A stretch of 64,000 nucleotides of DNA from contig JAMWET010006598.1 of assembly GCA_024036415.1 (NCBI GenBank), positions 1 to 64,000 of the forward strand. The letters run 5' to 3'. Within the stretch, counting starts at the first letter, position 1; each line of letters opens with the position of its first letter. A model generated the notes under the pieces. It saw only the letters and a program-made list of their open reading frames with translations. It was not told where the DNA came from and did not search any database. This DNA is from Prochilodus magdalenae (lineage: Eukaryota; Chordata; Actinopteri; Characiformes; Prochilodontidae). Below are positions 53,459-64,000 of the stretch, one piece after another. Position numbers and translations under genes: made by a program.

Positions 53459-55782
53459 GTTTGCTCTGACAGAGGACCTGGAAACCGTATTTGGTATTGA
53501 CAGAGTGCAGCAATGACTCCGGCCGGGCTGGCTATTACAGCATAACTAAAAGGGAGAGCCAGGTGGTAACGAAGACATGATTAAATTAGGGTGTCTTATA
53601 CTGCAGGCTTTTAACCCTGTCCAGAAAAGCACCCCGTATAGGTTTTATCAGATTTAATTTGTTGTTGAAGGTAGCATTACATATGCGTTTTGTACTATTG
53701 GTTTCATAATTTTTGTAAGATCACTATTTTTTATGAATTCATTTTCATTTTCTAAGTGGTAACTGATCAGAAGGTGTGTTTTTACCTGTAGAGATTAACT
53801 GTGTTTTCTAATCCTGAATATCAGCAGCACTTTTCATGGTGCCATTGTCAGGAGCCAACAGATACAGCTGCCTTATTACACAGTGGGTCTTTGAATATTC
53901 ACCACCAGTGCAACCAAACTGCTTTCCCTTAAATTAGTGTCCCATGTCTCTGATTTGTCAGTGTTCAACAGTCGGTAGTCACCATGGGGGCAATTTCCTT
54001 TGGGAGATTAGTATGTCATAAACGCATTCAGCTGAAAAAAGACCAAAGAGTCAGCTGAAAATTGGTTCAGGATGCCACTCTTGTCAACCCCCCACCTCCA
54101 TATTCGTACGTTTAGCTGTAATCCTCTCCATGATATAACAAAAGATATATCCAAATGTCTGAATGTCAGTAAAATGAAGCGGCTAAATTATGTACCGTCA
54201 TGATGAAACGCTCTCAAGCAATTGTAAAAGGCGTCACACCAATTTACAGTTTCCATCTAAATCCAGATCTAGCTGCAGGTTTTTTCATGTTCTTTGAATA
54301 GGACTAAAAGATTTGGTTATCGTTGTGATTCTTCAGTGAGCGTTCGCTGTGGTCCATACTCAGAGCACTGTAATGTACTTTATCAGTGTTGCATCATTCA
54401 TGAGATGATGAATACCAGTTTTTTTTAAATAAACATAAATATTTCAAAATGTTCTCAGTGTGCATTCCTTAAAGCTAATGTACTGAGACAGAGCTGGACA
54501 TCTCATAGTCCACTGCAGTATTCGGTCTCAGCATTTGACCCACCTACACTGTATGTGGTTATACCAGGTATATAGTATACAGTTGTATACAAACTTTTGA
54601 AGGCCCCAGATAAAATTACGTGTTTTGTTGACTGTCTGAGTGAACATTAGGCCTTTATAGAGAATAAACAGAGATGTAGTTTGACTGTGATGAGGACACT
54701 GAGGCAGGTTGTATGCGCAGAAAGGTATTATTAGGAGCAGTCCAAGTCCAAAATTTACTGAATTATGTCAGAATTACAATTTATCAATACTAGTAAAACA
54801 TTTCTGTTAGCAGTGCATATTCAAATCATACTAATAATACTGCATTTAACGAGACAACAGATTTTTATTTATACTCAAAGCCTCAGTAAGTGATGGTAAT
54901 CCAATACTAAGTCTGTCATGGCTCTGTAAATGGGAAATAAATAAAGTGGCTCGGGTCAGGACTATTCAAAACAATCAGAAAGAGGGGGCAATTATGCTTG
55001 TGCACAGGATAGGGTGAGGGGGAGGGGAGTAGGGGCTACATGGTGAACTCCATCATTTGTCAATACAGAAAGAACCAGCCAAAGATGGAGAAGGAAACCC
55101 TGTTAACATCAGTGAGGCATTTCAACAGTGGAGAGACCTCCTAGAGTGTCTTCCTATTTGCCAGCTTATTGTTCACCATTCTGTTTTTTTCCCATCCCAA
55201 ATTTTCCCATCTCTGACCTGTCTAGCTTCTTCAATTTTCCCGTTACACTTAAGGTACCTTAATGTAGCTGCTGCACCATTTAAGGTGGAACTGAAAGGTT
55301 TGAACTGGTGTTGAAAGGGATGTAAAGGGATGAGGAGGTTCCTGTTTCTGCTTGACAATTGAGAAAGCATAAACTAATTTCTGCTTTTTTCATGAACTAA
55401 TTTAATGCTAGTTAACTTACCTGCCTATGTGTCATTGTTTGCTCTATCATTAGGTCATGGTACTTTATCTCAAGGGTTTTATGACCATGAAGATTTAGAA
55501 ACATCAGTTTGATTGTCTCTTGGGAATGCACAACTATAATTATGGATAAGGGGCGGAGCTTATGAAGGGACACTGAATGAAGGGGTATATTTGTACAGAA
55601 TCAACAACAACTCAAAAGATGTTATTATTAAGCTTCAAATAAACAAACATTACTCACCACTGCCCTCTACCTGTGCTATAGTACCAGTTGGATCAGTCAC
55701 TCTTTATTTAATTAAATTAAAATATGGTAAAAGATTTCAAAATTGAGATAACAAATAAAATAATATGGAATTTAAAAAATAT
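53459..55782. other. No supported gene
   Basis: Long AT-rich stretch. An 85-codon frame at 55057-55314 (+), QQWRDLLECLPICQ..., has no family that I can name and no splice context. Confidence 0.45.
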
Positions 55783-55843
55783 TAAATTAAATTAAATTAA
55801 ATTAAATTAAATTAAATTAAATTAAATTAAATTAAATTAAATT
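55783..55843. repeat. (AAATT)n microsatellite
   Basis: About 12 pentanucleotide AAATT units. Confidence 0.97.
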
Positions 55844-57000
55844 GTGATTTGGTTCAAAACCAATAGATACAAGAGATACAAAAATAACAAAATAATAAAT
55901 AAAATAAATAAATGGTCTAAATGGAAATAAATAAAGAAAATATTTAACTAAGCATTTACCAGCAAGACTTAAATCATTTGAAATTACAGTTTTAAAATCC
56001 CTAGGAGAAAGACAATTTTACATTCTTGCAAGCTGAACATATAACTGTACAAGACTAACCACATAACTAAAATAACTGCAAGTAGACAATTATGACAGGC
56101 CCAGATACAAGATACAGCCATTGCCCACCTATGACAGCTAAAGAACGAAAGCTTCACAAGGTTGAAGATGGGCCAGTGGTCATGCAGTGACAAATGTCCA
56201 TAATGATACATTGTCTATAGCAGAACGCCTGATGCGCTTAGACAGCTGCGAGTCTTGCCTCAGAACAGGACAATTGACTCGCAGAGGAGGGGCTATCTTA
56301 CCATAATGATGAGAGCAGCCTTGAGGACTTTCAAAGGCAGCACATGAGGGAGACGATGGGCTGATAATGAAAGTCTGGCAGAGATGATGGGATGAGAGTG
56401 TATTCCTCCTGCACCGCTCCTCCGAAACTCTCAAATTGTTACAGCACACAGTGTTCTGATGTGAAGGGGTTAAGGGACAGCACTCAGCCCAACAGGACTG
56501 ACTGAGGAGCAGATAAGGAAATGAGTGATAAGAGAGTGTGGAAATAGATGAAAAGATGTATATCTAATCTCAGTGCTGCGCTGTAATGTGGATGTTAATC
56601 ACCTTCACCTAGTTAGTGTTTGTAGCTCATATGCAAAGATCATCTTGCTATGGCTGCTCTGCATCTTATGTAACCACTGCTATTATTAGTAGCACTTTCC
56701 GGAACACCAGATGTGTGCTTTGACTTTAACCCTTACATGTCTTTCCTACATGCATTCTATGTACATGTAATTGCATTGATCAGCTCGTTAGTCTAACTAC
56801 AGTAGGGAGAGTCTAAATTAATCTTTAAAGCTTTAAAGTTGTAGTTTAGTCTGGCCATTAGCTGCAGGCACTGCCCCATGTATGTATGGGCTGACGTGGG
56901 ATGAAGCCCAGGGGCCACGGGCAATATAGGAACTCACTGACCTGATTTATTCCCCCTCCACTACCGGGGCCCACCCAGACTGACTACGAGTGAAAATACA
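55844..57000. other. No supported gene
   Basis: AT-rich beginning with AATAAATA runs; short open frames at 55984-56449 (-) without recognisable domains. Confidence 0.5.
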
Positions 57001-57004
57001 GTCA

Positions 57005-57262
57005 TGGCCAAAACTAATAGTTGCAACCAGGAGGAAGTGTGGGATTGCAGTGCTACAGGGAAGGAAGATAAAGGTTACCAGGAACAATAAATGATGATAA
57101 GTTTAGACTGATGATCAATATTTATTGAGCTACCCCTTTAGAAGTAGTGTCTCTCAGTATGCCATCCGGACACCCTGTTTGCTAACACAACATGCCAGAC
57201 GTCTCGGCATGGAGTTGTAGAGGTTCCTAATGGTGAACTGTGATAATCCATCCCAAAAGAGC
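57005..57262 (-). mobile_element. Tc1-like element fragment (family A)
   Basis: Antisense family end with ATAGTTGCAACCAGGAGGAA, AAAGGTTACCAGGAACAATA, GAAGTAGTGTCTCTCAGTAT and GCCAGACGTCTCGGCATGGA. Only the 3' end; breaks off at the AWDGLSQ region. Confidence 0.8.
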
Positions 57263-57444
57263 AATTGGTAGAAGTGGTTATTATATAGGAGCATCCTCCT
57301 TTGCTCTTAAGCAACCATAAAAAGACCACTTCTGGACACACAATTAACCAGTGGTGTTTCATACATGTATAAGCAAAGAAGGACATTAGGTGCGATGTGG
57401 ATGAGAATATGTGACCACATGATGCAAACCATGTAGACCAAGCA

Positions 57445-57635
57445 TTTACAGTATGTCATCGCTGTCCAATGAAAAACATGCATCTACATTTTTTTGTGTG
57501 AAAAATTCACGATAAATGGACCAGAAATGGACAAAAAAATTGGTTTCATTGAACAACATTAAAATGATTTTTTTTTGCCTGCCCCTGTAAAGTTTCAGTT
57601 TTGGAAATGCTTGTTTTTCTTTGGACAGCAACAAT
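57445..57635. repeat. Diverged dispersed repeat, partner of 39580-39850
   Basis: ATCGCTGTCCAATGAAAAAC and TTTTTCTTTGGACAGCAAC are shared with the 39.6-kb copy. Confidence 0.55.
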
Positions 57636-58244
57636 ATGTGAGTTTTTAAAATGCTAGAATTCCTGTATTTGTTCTATTACTTGATAATACTTAATGTATT
57701 CCTGCAAAAATAACCACACAGTCTTACCAGAAGCAGGAGCATGCTCTTTACATAATCCAGGCTGCTGATTGGCTATAAAACTGCCAGTAGGAATTTGGGC
57801 CCTGTGAAAAACCCATGTGTGGGCCCATTATTACCGTTATAATCTTAGCTTTAGATACATAGATCAATAATGAACGTTTCTTGCCTGGTAAAGATACATC
57901 ATGTAAAGCCTATTCGGGTCTCCACAAAGATACTTTTTTAAATATTGGATACCTAATGGAATAATGGTCTGAATTAGTATTTTACCCATTTCCCACTTTA
58001 CTTTACTCACTGACCCAGGTAGAACACCAGAAGGGGTGGCTAGAGAGTGTCTTTACCATACACAGTGGACACCTGTAGTTACCATAGCATGATGTCTGAA
58101 CTAAACCCTGAAGCTCCTGCTGCTATTTCCATTGGTCAGTTCGTCATTAATGTTAATGGTAAATGGTAACGGGCTGCTGCAGGTTTCAAATGATGTAAAT
58201 ATCAACAATATGCATAAACACAAACAATATACAGACAAACATAG
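57636..58244. other. No supported gene
   Basis: No coding or repeat boundaries recognised. Confidence 0.45.
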
Positions 58245-58700
58245 AGATACACATACTGAGAATAGTCCACCAACCAAAACTATCCAGCCAACAGTGTCCT
58301 GTGACTACTAATGAAGGAATAGAGGATGACCATGACAAACTCTGCAGCACCAGATGAGCTATCGCCTCTGACTTTACATCTACAATGTGAACCAGCAAGG
58401 TAGGAGTGTCTAATAGAGCGAACTGTGGACCACGTCAATGTCACTGCAGTGCTGAGAATTATCTACCACCCACATAATACCTTCTCTGTTGTGGTCCTGA
58501 GGTGTTGGGAGGTGCTGCTTTCACTGAAGAACGGGGTGAAATGGGGTAACTAAGTATGCAGACCAACATAACAGGGCTCCAAACAACTTGTAGAACCAAA
58601 AAGTGCCCCTACGTCGTAAGTGGAGCTGATAAAATGGACCAAGTGTGTAAATAGAAGGTGGTGTGTAAATACAAAGTGGCCAGACCTATAAGCATATGGG
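58245..58700. mobile_element. Foldback element, copy 4 (one arm missing)
   Basis: Central block AACTATCCAGCCAACAGTGT to GGTAGGAGTGTCTAATAGAG, then the right arm with GTCACTGCAGTGCTGAGAAT and GGTGAAATGGGGTAAC. The left arm is absent. Confidence 0.7.
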
Positions 58701-61200
58701 CATGAGTCTACATAAGACCACTAATGTCACACCTCTGAAGATCAACAGGTACACACTGGCACTGCATCTTCACTGTACCTGTGAACTTCTAAAATGAGGT
58801 GAACCTGTGAACGCACCCCTCTGTCCTCAGTCTGCTGACTTCATTCTCTCCGGGTGTGCTCAGGTTTGCTTTGTAATGTGAATTATCCCTTCAGGTCTTT
58901 ATCTGAGTCTGTCCTCTTGCCTCTTTCTTTTGTTTAATGTGTTAACAACTCTTGGCACAATATGAGTTGGAAAGTGCAGTTTCCCTGCTGTGATAACCTC
59001 AGCAACGTGCAATTTGTCTCAGCAGGAGCTGAATGCTAAATGAATAGGCGGGAAAGAATAATGGCAGTGAAGGTTCCCTCCTACACGCATGTCTCTCTGA
59101 CTCACTGCCTGATTAGATAAAGGTGATATGTTGTGGTAGGTCCAGAAGGCATTAGAATGATGGTATACTAGCCGATCATATATTGGACTACAGTCATTAC
59201 AGTAATTTGAAACAAGCAAACAAACAAACAAACAAACAAACATAGTTTTATTAAAAAGTAAAACCACTTGCGTTTGCACACAAAGGAATTTGTCTTCCGC
59301 ATTAAACCCATCCCATGAAGTGAAACACCCACATACACACAAGTGCACCAATGCGGCCAAAATATGGTATATTCATGTTAATTTAAGAGTAGTGTGCAAT
59401 TTCTATTTATTTGCTGAGTTTAAGAAAATAAATGTATTTATACAAATACATTGATGAGATAAAAATGAAATACAATATAAACAAAATGGAATACAATATA
59501 AAATCTGCCATAACTTTTGCCCAGACAATAATACTGAACGTTTTATATTTTACCACTTGGTTGGGTCTTCTTGTTACAACTGCTAAGATGCATTTTACAG
59601 TGTCACGTTCACTCGAGTTTACACCTCTCTGCAGAAACATACAGCATGCTCGTATCAAATGATTGTTTCATTTGAATGTTAGTTTAGGTTGGAATTGTTG
59701 TATTAGGTTGATTTCACACAAATAAAATTACAACCCAAATTTTAAAAACTAATTACAGATTAAAAAAAACTTAATATCTTTATCTTGATTGCATGGGAAT
59801 TGTAAAGTGGCTAAATAGTGGCTGAACTACATGCGAGCTTGGCCCTCCCACCATTCCATGTTACTTAATATCATAATGAAAGGTCTTGTTTCCTTCATGT
59901 ATACAGCACAGAGCAGAGCATGTAATATGTAATTTGTAATCCCCTTTTTGTCCTATGCCCTATTCAAGCTTTATTTATAAGGCTAATGGGCTAATAAGTC
60001 ACTATGGCAACATGGGTAGAACATGTTTCATTCAGTCAGACTGTTGTAAGCCAATGGAAGTCATGACATCCATGGCTTTAATTTAAGTTGAAAGCGGTCC
60101 ACTACACCAAGAGGATGGCATCAACAGATGGCCTATAGTCTCTAACCGAACACCAGCAAGGTGGAGCTGTACAATAAGTATATTCTATTGGATGAAAAAC
60201 ACTCAAGTTCAAACTGCTGCTAATGCTGCTTAGTTCACTGGAAATATATTTAGCCTAGCTGTTAGCTTCCCTCAGCTACTTCACTCTAAAACTGATCCTC
60301 TAACGCGAGTTTATCTTTTATTAATCTTCAGACCTGTATATTTAACTTTCTGAAGCTCATTCTGATGAAAACATACTCCACTACAATCACTACACCCACA
60401 TTTATATTCAGAGCTGGCTGTGTTTTGTTGTTACCCCCCGCCATTTTCTCTGCCTGAAGCAGGCTAAGAGCTGGTGAGGCTGCAGTGCGTGATGGGATGC
60501 AGTACACCATGAAGATAGCTCCCCCTGTATACTAAAAACTCTGACCGGTGTAGAACACCATCCGGGTATCTTCAGTGCACTACAGATTTACCATGTGGTC
60601 ACATACACTACAAACTAGACAGATTGTGAATGTGAATAGTATGTAGCATGCCATTTTGCACACAGCCTATGTGTACATTTATTTAACCCCTGAACATGAA
60701 TAGTGGCCCCATCTATTGAAAAATTATCTAGAATTACTGTGGCTTTTGGCTTAAAGTATTTTATTGAGCTTCGAGCACACTGAGATCAATTATGAGCTTC
60801 TAGAAGTTAAATCAGAGTAGCAGGACAAACTAAGGAGGTTTTCCCATCCAAATACCAAAGAGAAAAAAGAGAAGCCCTCGGCTTGTGTTCACATCACAGA
60901 CAGATTTAAATATGCACGCACAGGGAAGTGCTCTGAGATCTTCAGGGGCATTTTAGAGGGAGTTTTCCCTCTTAGTAAGGACATTGCCGCTAGCCACAAT
61001 CGATGGGCTCTCAGAAGCGAGCAGACGAGGAAAGCTGACAGGGCTCAGCTGGATTCTCCTGTGATATACAGACATAGTTGTTAGATTTCAGATTAAATTT
61101 ACATGTAGCAGAGAACCTCATCCTGAGCAACTTATGAAACATGTATACAGCAAAGACCAACAGCTATGATGTACCGTGACCAAGCATAATACACCAGAAT
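58701..61200. other. No supported gene; (CAAA)n at 59213-59241
   Basis: A CAAA microsatellite and AT-rich stretches. Open frames at 59019-59662 overlap on both strands without recognisable domains. I see nothing else that I can support. Confidence 0.5.
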
Positions 61201-61204
61201 AGTT

Positions 61205-61760
61205 GTAGCCAGAAGGGACAGAGCCATCTCGCATAAGAGTCGGATTGCAGTGCTATTGGAAACGAAGTTAGAACAATAGCTGATCATGAATTTAGACTGA
61301 TATGGGTGGAGAGGTGGAGGAGTGACACCAGGCCTTCTGAGCCATTCATCTTGCCTGGTGCCTTCACACACGTGACTGTTGGTCATCTCCAGCAATACAA
61401 AAGTTGGACTCGTCACTGAAGATGACCCACTGCCATTCTGAGTCAGTCTGGCACATCTTTGGTGACGTTGAGGTGGTGTTAGGGGGCAGTCATCACAGCA
61501 GCCAGAGTGCATGTAGCCCTACATCATGCAGCCATCTGCCAACGGTTTTGACGCTAACAAGATGACTCATGGAATGTCCCCAATCGTGGCTGTTGTGTCA
61601 GTCAGTTGGGCCAGTCAGGTACAATCATAAGGCCCATGCTTACTTATGTTACAGCGTCGAACTTGAACCATTCACACGTCCCACAATGTCAAACCACAAT
61701 GTCAAACCTACCTACCAAGCTTAATTCCTTCTGGGTGCAACTATTTGTATGTCACCGGGG
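61205..61760 (-). mobile_element. Tc1-like element fragment (family A)
   Basis: The minus strand (61132-61512) reads DDCPLTPPQRHQRCARLTQN, then SPTFVLLEMTNSHVCEG, broken. The DE block (GATGACCCACTGCCATTC) is present. The far end reads TTCCTTCTGGGTGCAACTAT, the family terminus. An internal deletion removes most of the C-terminus. Confidence 0.82.
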
Positions 61761-62700
61761 AAAAGACACACACCAAATGACAAAATACTTTTTCGGGTAT
61801 TTTATTCCGATAGATCCCTTTCTAGGGATTTTATGAGATGTTATATAGAAAATGTATGTTAAATGATCAGCAATGAAAATAAAGAGCAGCAATAGGTCAC
61901 TGGCCACTTACAATTAGCCTCAAAAGTAACACTTATGCCACAGGAGTATAACTTGGAGTACAACTCCAATTGCTGGATGCAGTTCTACTCAAAATAGGTA
62001 TAAAAATAAAAGAAAATACACAGTGTACACAACATCCGTCAGGACACAGTACAGTAATTGGTAGTGGCACTATAAACACAGAATGGAGAAATAACATTTA
62101 ACACTGTACTATAGTTACAATTCTCAGAACGATTTTACTCTTTTTTACTAAGCTCACCACAATTTACACATCCTTGTTCAACAGTCTCATGTCATCAGGT
62201 GATATTAGAGAAAACAGCTTCTTATATTTTACAAGTATGTCTCTGGATGCACGAATATTTATTGACAATGGCGAATCCCAAAAATCGCTAGCTTTAGCAT
62301 TGCTTCTCTGGCCCTGCTCCAAGCCCCACCCCTTTCCTCTTGCAGCGTGCCAGCAGGTTAGACAGAGACTCTTAAAGGTACAGCCACACACTAAGTATTT
62401 GTACATAGTTCACCACCTGGCTACATGTACAACTATTTTTTTGACAATTGCATGCATATTATGAACTCCCAGTCAAATTACATTGTTTGTAAATATATAA
62501 AAAGTTAACACATCCTCTACACACAAACAATAAAAACTAAAAATTATATAGTAACTACAGAATTATAGTAATTATATGGCTTTTCATAACTCAACTTAAG
62601 GCCCAACTCAAACTTCTTCTCAAAAATTCTTCCAGCTGCTGTTTCTAGTTTTGCATCTCAGTAAGATGGAAGACATTTTTCTCAATTTCCATACTGTCTA
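61761..62700. other. No supported gene
   Basis: Overlapping open frames at 62164-62464 on both strands; no recognisable domain. Confidence 0.45.
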
Positions 62701-62702
62701 GT

Positions 62703-62908
62703 ACCTTTACATGACACTCTTACCCAGAGCAACTTACAAGCTTAATCATATGACAGGTAGGCCAATGTAGCATTAGGTGTCTTGCCCAGGGACTCTTATT
62801 GGTGTAGCACAGCATAGTCAACCAAAACCAGGACTTGAACCCTAGTCTCTTACCTGTGGTGGTGCCTTCCTGGTAGGTAGTGGTGTTATCCACTGAACTA
62901 CACCAACC
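62703..62908 (-). repeat. tRNA-derived SINE
   Basis: The minus strand has GGTTGGTGTAGTTCAGTGGA, GGTTCAAGTCC (altered B box), TGTGCTACACCAATAAGAGT and a diverged tail. Confidence 0.85.
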
Positions 62909-64000
62909 TAGTAGGTCTGTGTGATGGACAGACCCTTGGCTAGCTGGAAATTTGAGTTAAAATGCTTCTAAAAACTGTGGAATTAAAAACAATGGTAGGA
63001 ATATTTGACTTACATGAGGAGTTAATAAGGGTTGAGCTCTTGTGCCAACCAATCTGTTTTCATTTTTTTTAGGTTTACAAATACGAATATAATATACTGA
63101 ATGAAATATGAAATATCCTATGATATTATTTTAAAAATCCCCTTTGCATAGACATATATGTATTTTACCCAATATTGAGCAAATAAACAGTAATCTTATA
63201 TGAAAGTATGTGGAAGTGGCAGGGTGTCCATATTGTTACATATGACTATAAGTATGTGGTCACATTTACCGGCACTGTTCATTTTATACTCCAGACATAG
63301 CAATGAAGGGCTGATTAAGGCATGTAAGTCCTCCGGCCTTACGTCATGTATCAACATGTGCACTGTGATAAACACAATTACGCAACAAGACCTGCAACAG
63401 GGCTGGATTACAATTTCAAAAGTCAACATGTTCAGTTCGCAAGGTCAGACCTGTAATTTCATGCGTCCTGGTCAAAGTACAGTGGTTAAATGGCTGCCGC
63501 TCTCGTCTGCTTTTACTCATTTCACAGGCAAATATGGAAATCAGCTCTTTGGAAACAATGCCGTTGGCAAGGAGACAGTCAAAGGCAGGCTGAGACGCAG
63601 CCAGAACAATTTAGACAGTGGCAGCTTTTTTTGCCCCCTCCTGTCTTTGCCTTTTTTTATCCCAGGTTAATTTTTAATCATTTCTGAGCGCTCTTAAGGG
63701 AAGATAACGTGTGTGTGGAAAACAATTGAACGCAGGCCACCTGTGGCCTTGAACCATTTCTGCTCCCAGGCAACAGCTGCAGCGTCACAGACTCGCCGAA
63801 GGGTGGACACTCACTCTCATTGCCCACAAGCCCCCACCGCCCAATCAACCACCCCCACAACCCTTGCTTGGTGATGAGGGGTGCTCTTGTGAGAGCTACA
63901 AAAATAAACAACAAAATAACCAGAGGGGCTTGAGTAATTGGGCTCAGGCACGTCTGACTGCAAATGAATGGAATGAGACTACAGAACCTTCACTTACTCG
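62909..64000. other. No supported gene
   Basis: A 156-codon frame at 63200-63670 (+) is the longest non-repeat open frame near the window end, but it has no domain that I recognise, no signal peptide and an overlapping frame in another register. 63700-63800 is unique sequence with GGCCACCTGTGGCC and CAGCTG E-box-like motifs. Not called as genes. Confidence 0.4.

Noticed and set aside
55057..55314. 85-codon frame resembling a protein
   Set aside because: No family recognised and no conserved neighbours; kept as non-coding.
63200..63670. 156-codon frame near the window end
   Set aside because: No recognisable domain; overlapping open frame in another register; may be chance, so not called.

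Overview
This is a repeat-rich vertebrate nuclear segment, almost certainly from a teleost fish (an otophysan such as a characin or catfish is a guess, not a demonstration). The support is a haptoglobin gene of the fish type (no sushi domain), tRNA-derived SINEs whose 3' tail is shared with a local LINE end, a dozen or more decayed Tc1-like elements, hAT-type miniature elements with 8-bp target duplications, and long micro- and minisatellites. There are no bacterial-style operons. Coding DNA is only about 2 kb of 64 kb.

Two protein-coding genes can be read with confidence. (1) Haptoglobin (hp) is on the minus strand: a signal-peptide exon at 10854-10939, then 8614-8885 and 7944-8498, with splice sites and phases that fit exactly and a poly(A) signal at 7914-7919. 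The short first coding exon is not located. Two of the three serine-protease catalytic residues are replaced, as expected for haptoglobin. (2) A class A (rhodopsin-like) orphan-type GPCR is on the plus strand: 48670-48943 and 50600-51454. It is full-length in sequence features but carries one extra base near 51019 that splits the second exon into two frames. A spliced, purine-rich exon ending at 38884 may be a distant 5' exon of this or another gene.

Layout: 1-7.8 kb is Tc1 fragments, a SINE, a CAGTA-type satellite, nested hAT elements and a foldback element. 7.9-11 kb is hp. 11-20.8 kb is transposon remnants and a ~200-bp G-rich minisatellite. 20.8-23.7 kb is a 54-bp minisatellite of about 54 copies. 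23.8-38 kb is Tc1-like remnants, SINE-like repeats, a possible solo LTR, a 44-bp G-rich minisatellite and a LINE 3' end. 38-39 kb is GA-rich sequence with the candidate 5' exon. 39-48 kb is diverged repeats and a tandem duplication enclosing a 23-bp minisatellite. 48.5-51.6 kb is the GPCR, whose intron holds a 533-bp Tc1 deletion derivative and a foldback element. 51.6-64 kb is mostly non-coding, with a hairpin, a 32-bp minisatellite, Tc1 fragments and a SINE.

The two genes show no functional link. The most informative observations are the frameshifted GPCR, a hAT-in-hAT nest confirmed by target duplications, the 54-bp array with two GTAAGT hexamers per unit, and the LINE/SINE tail match. I found no clearly undescribed biological system.
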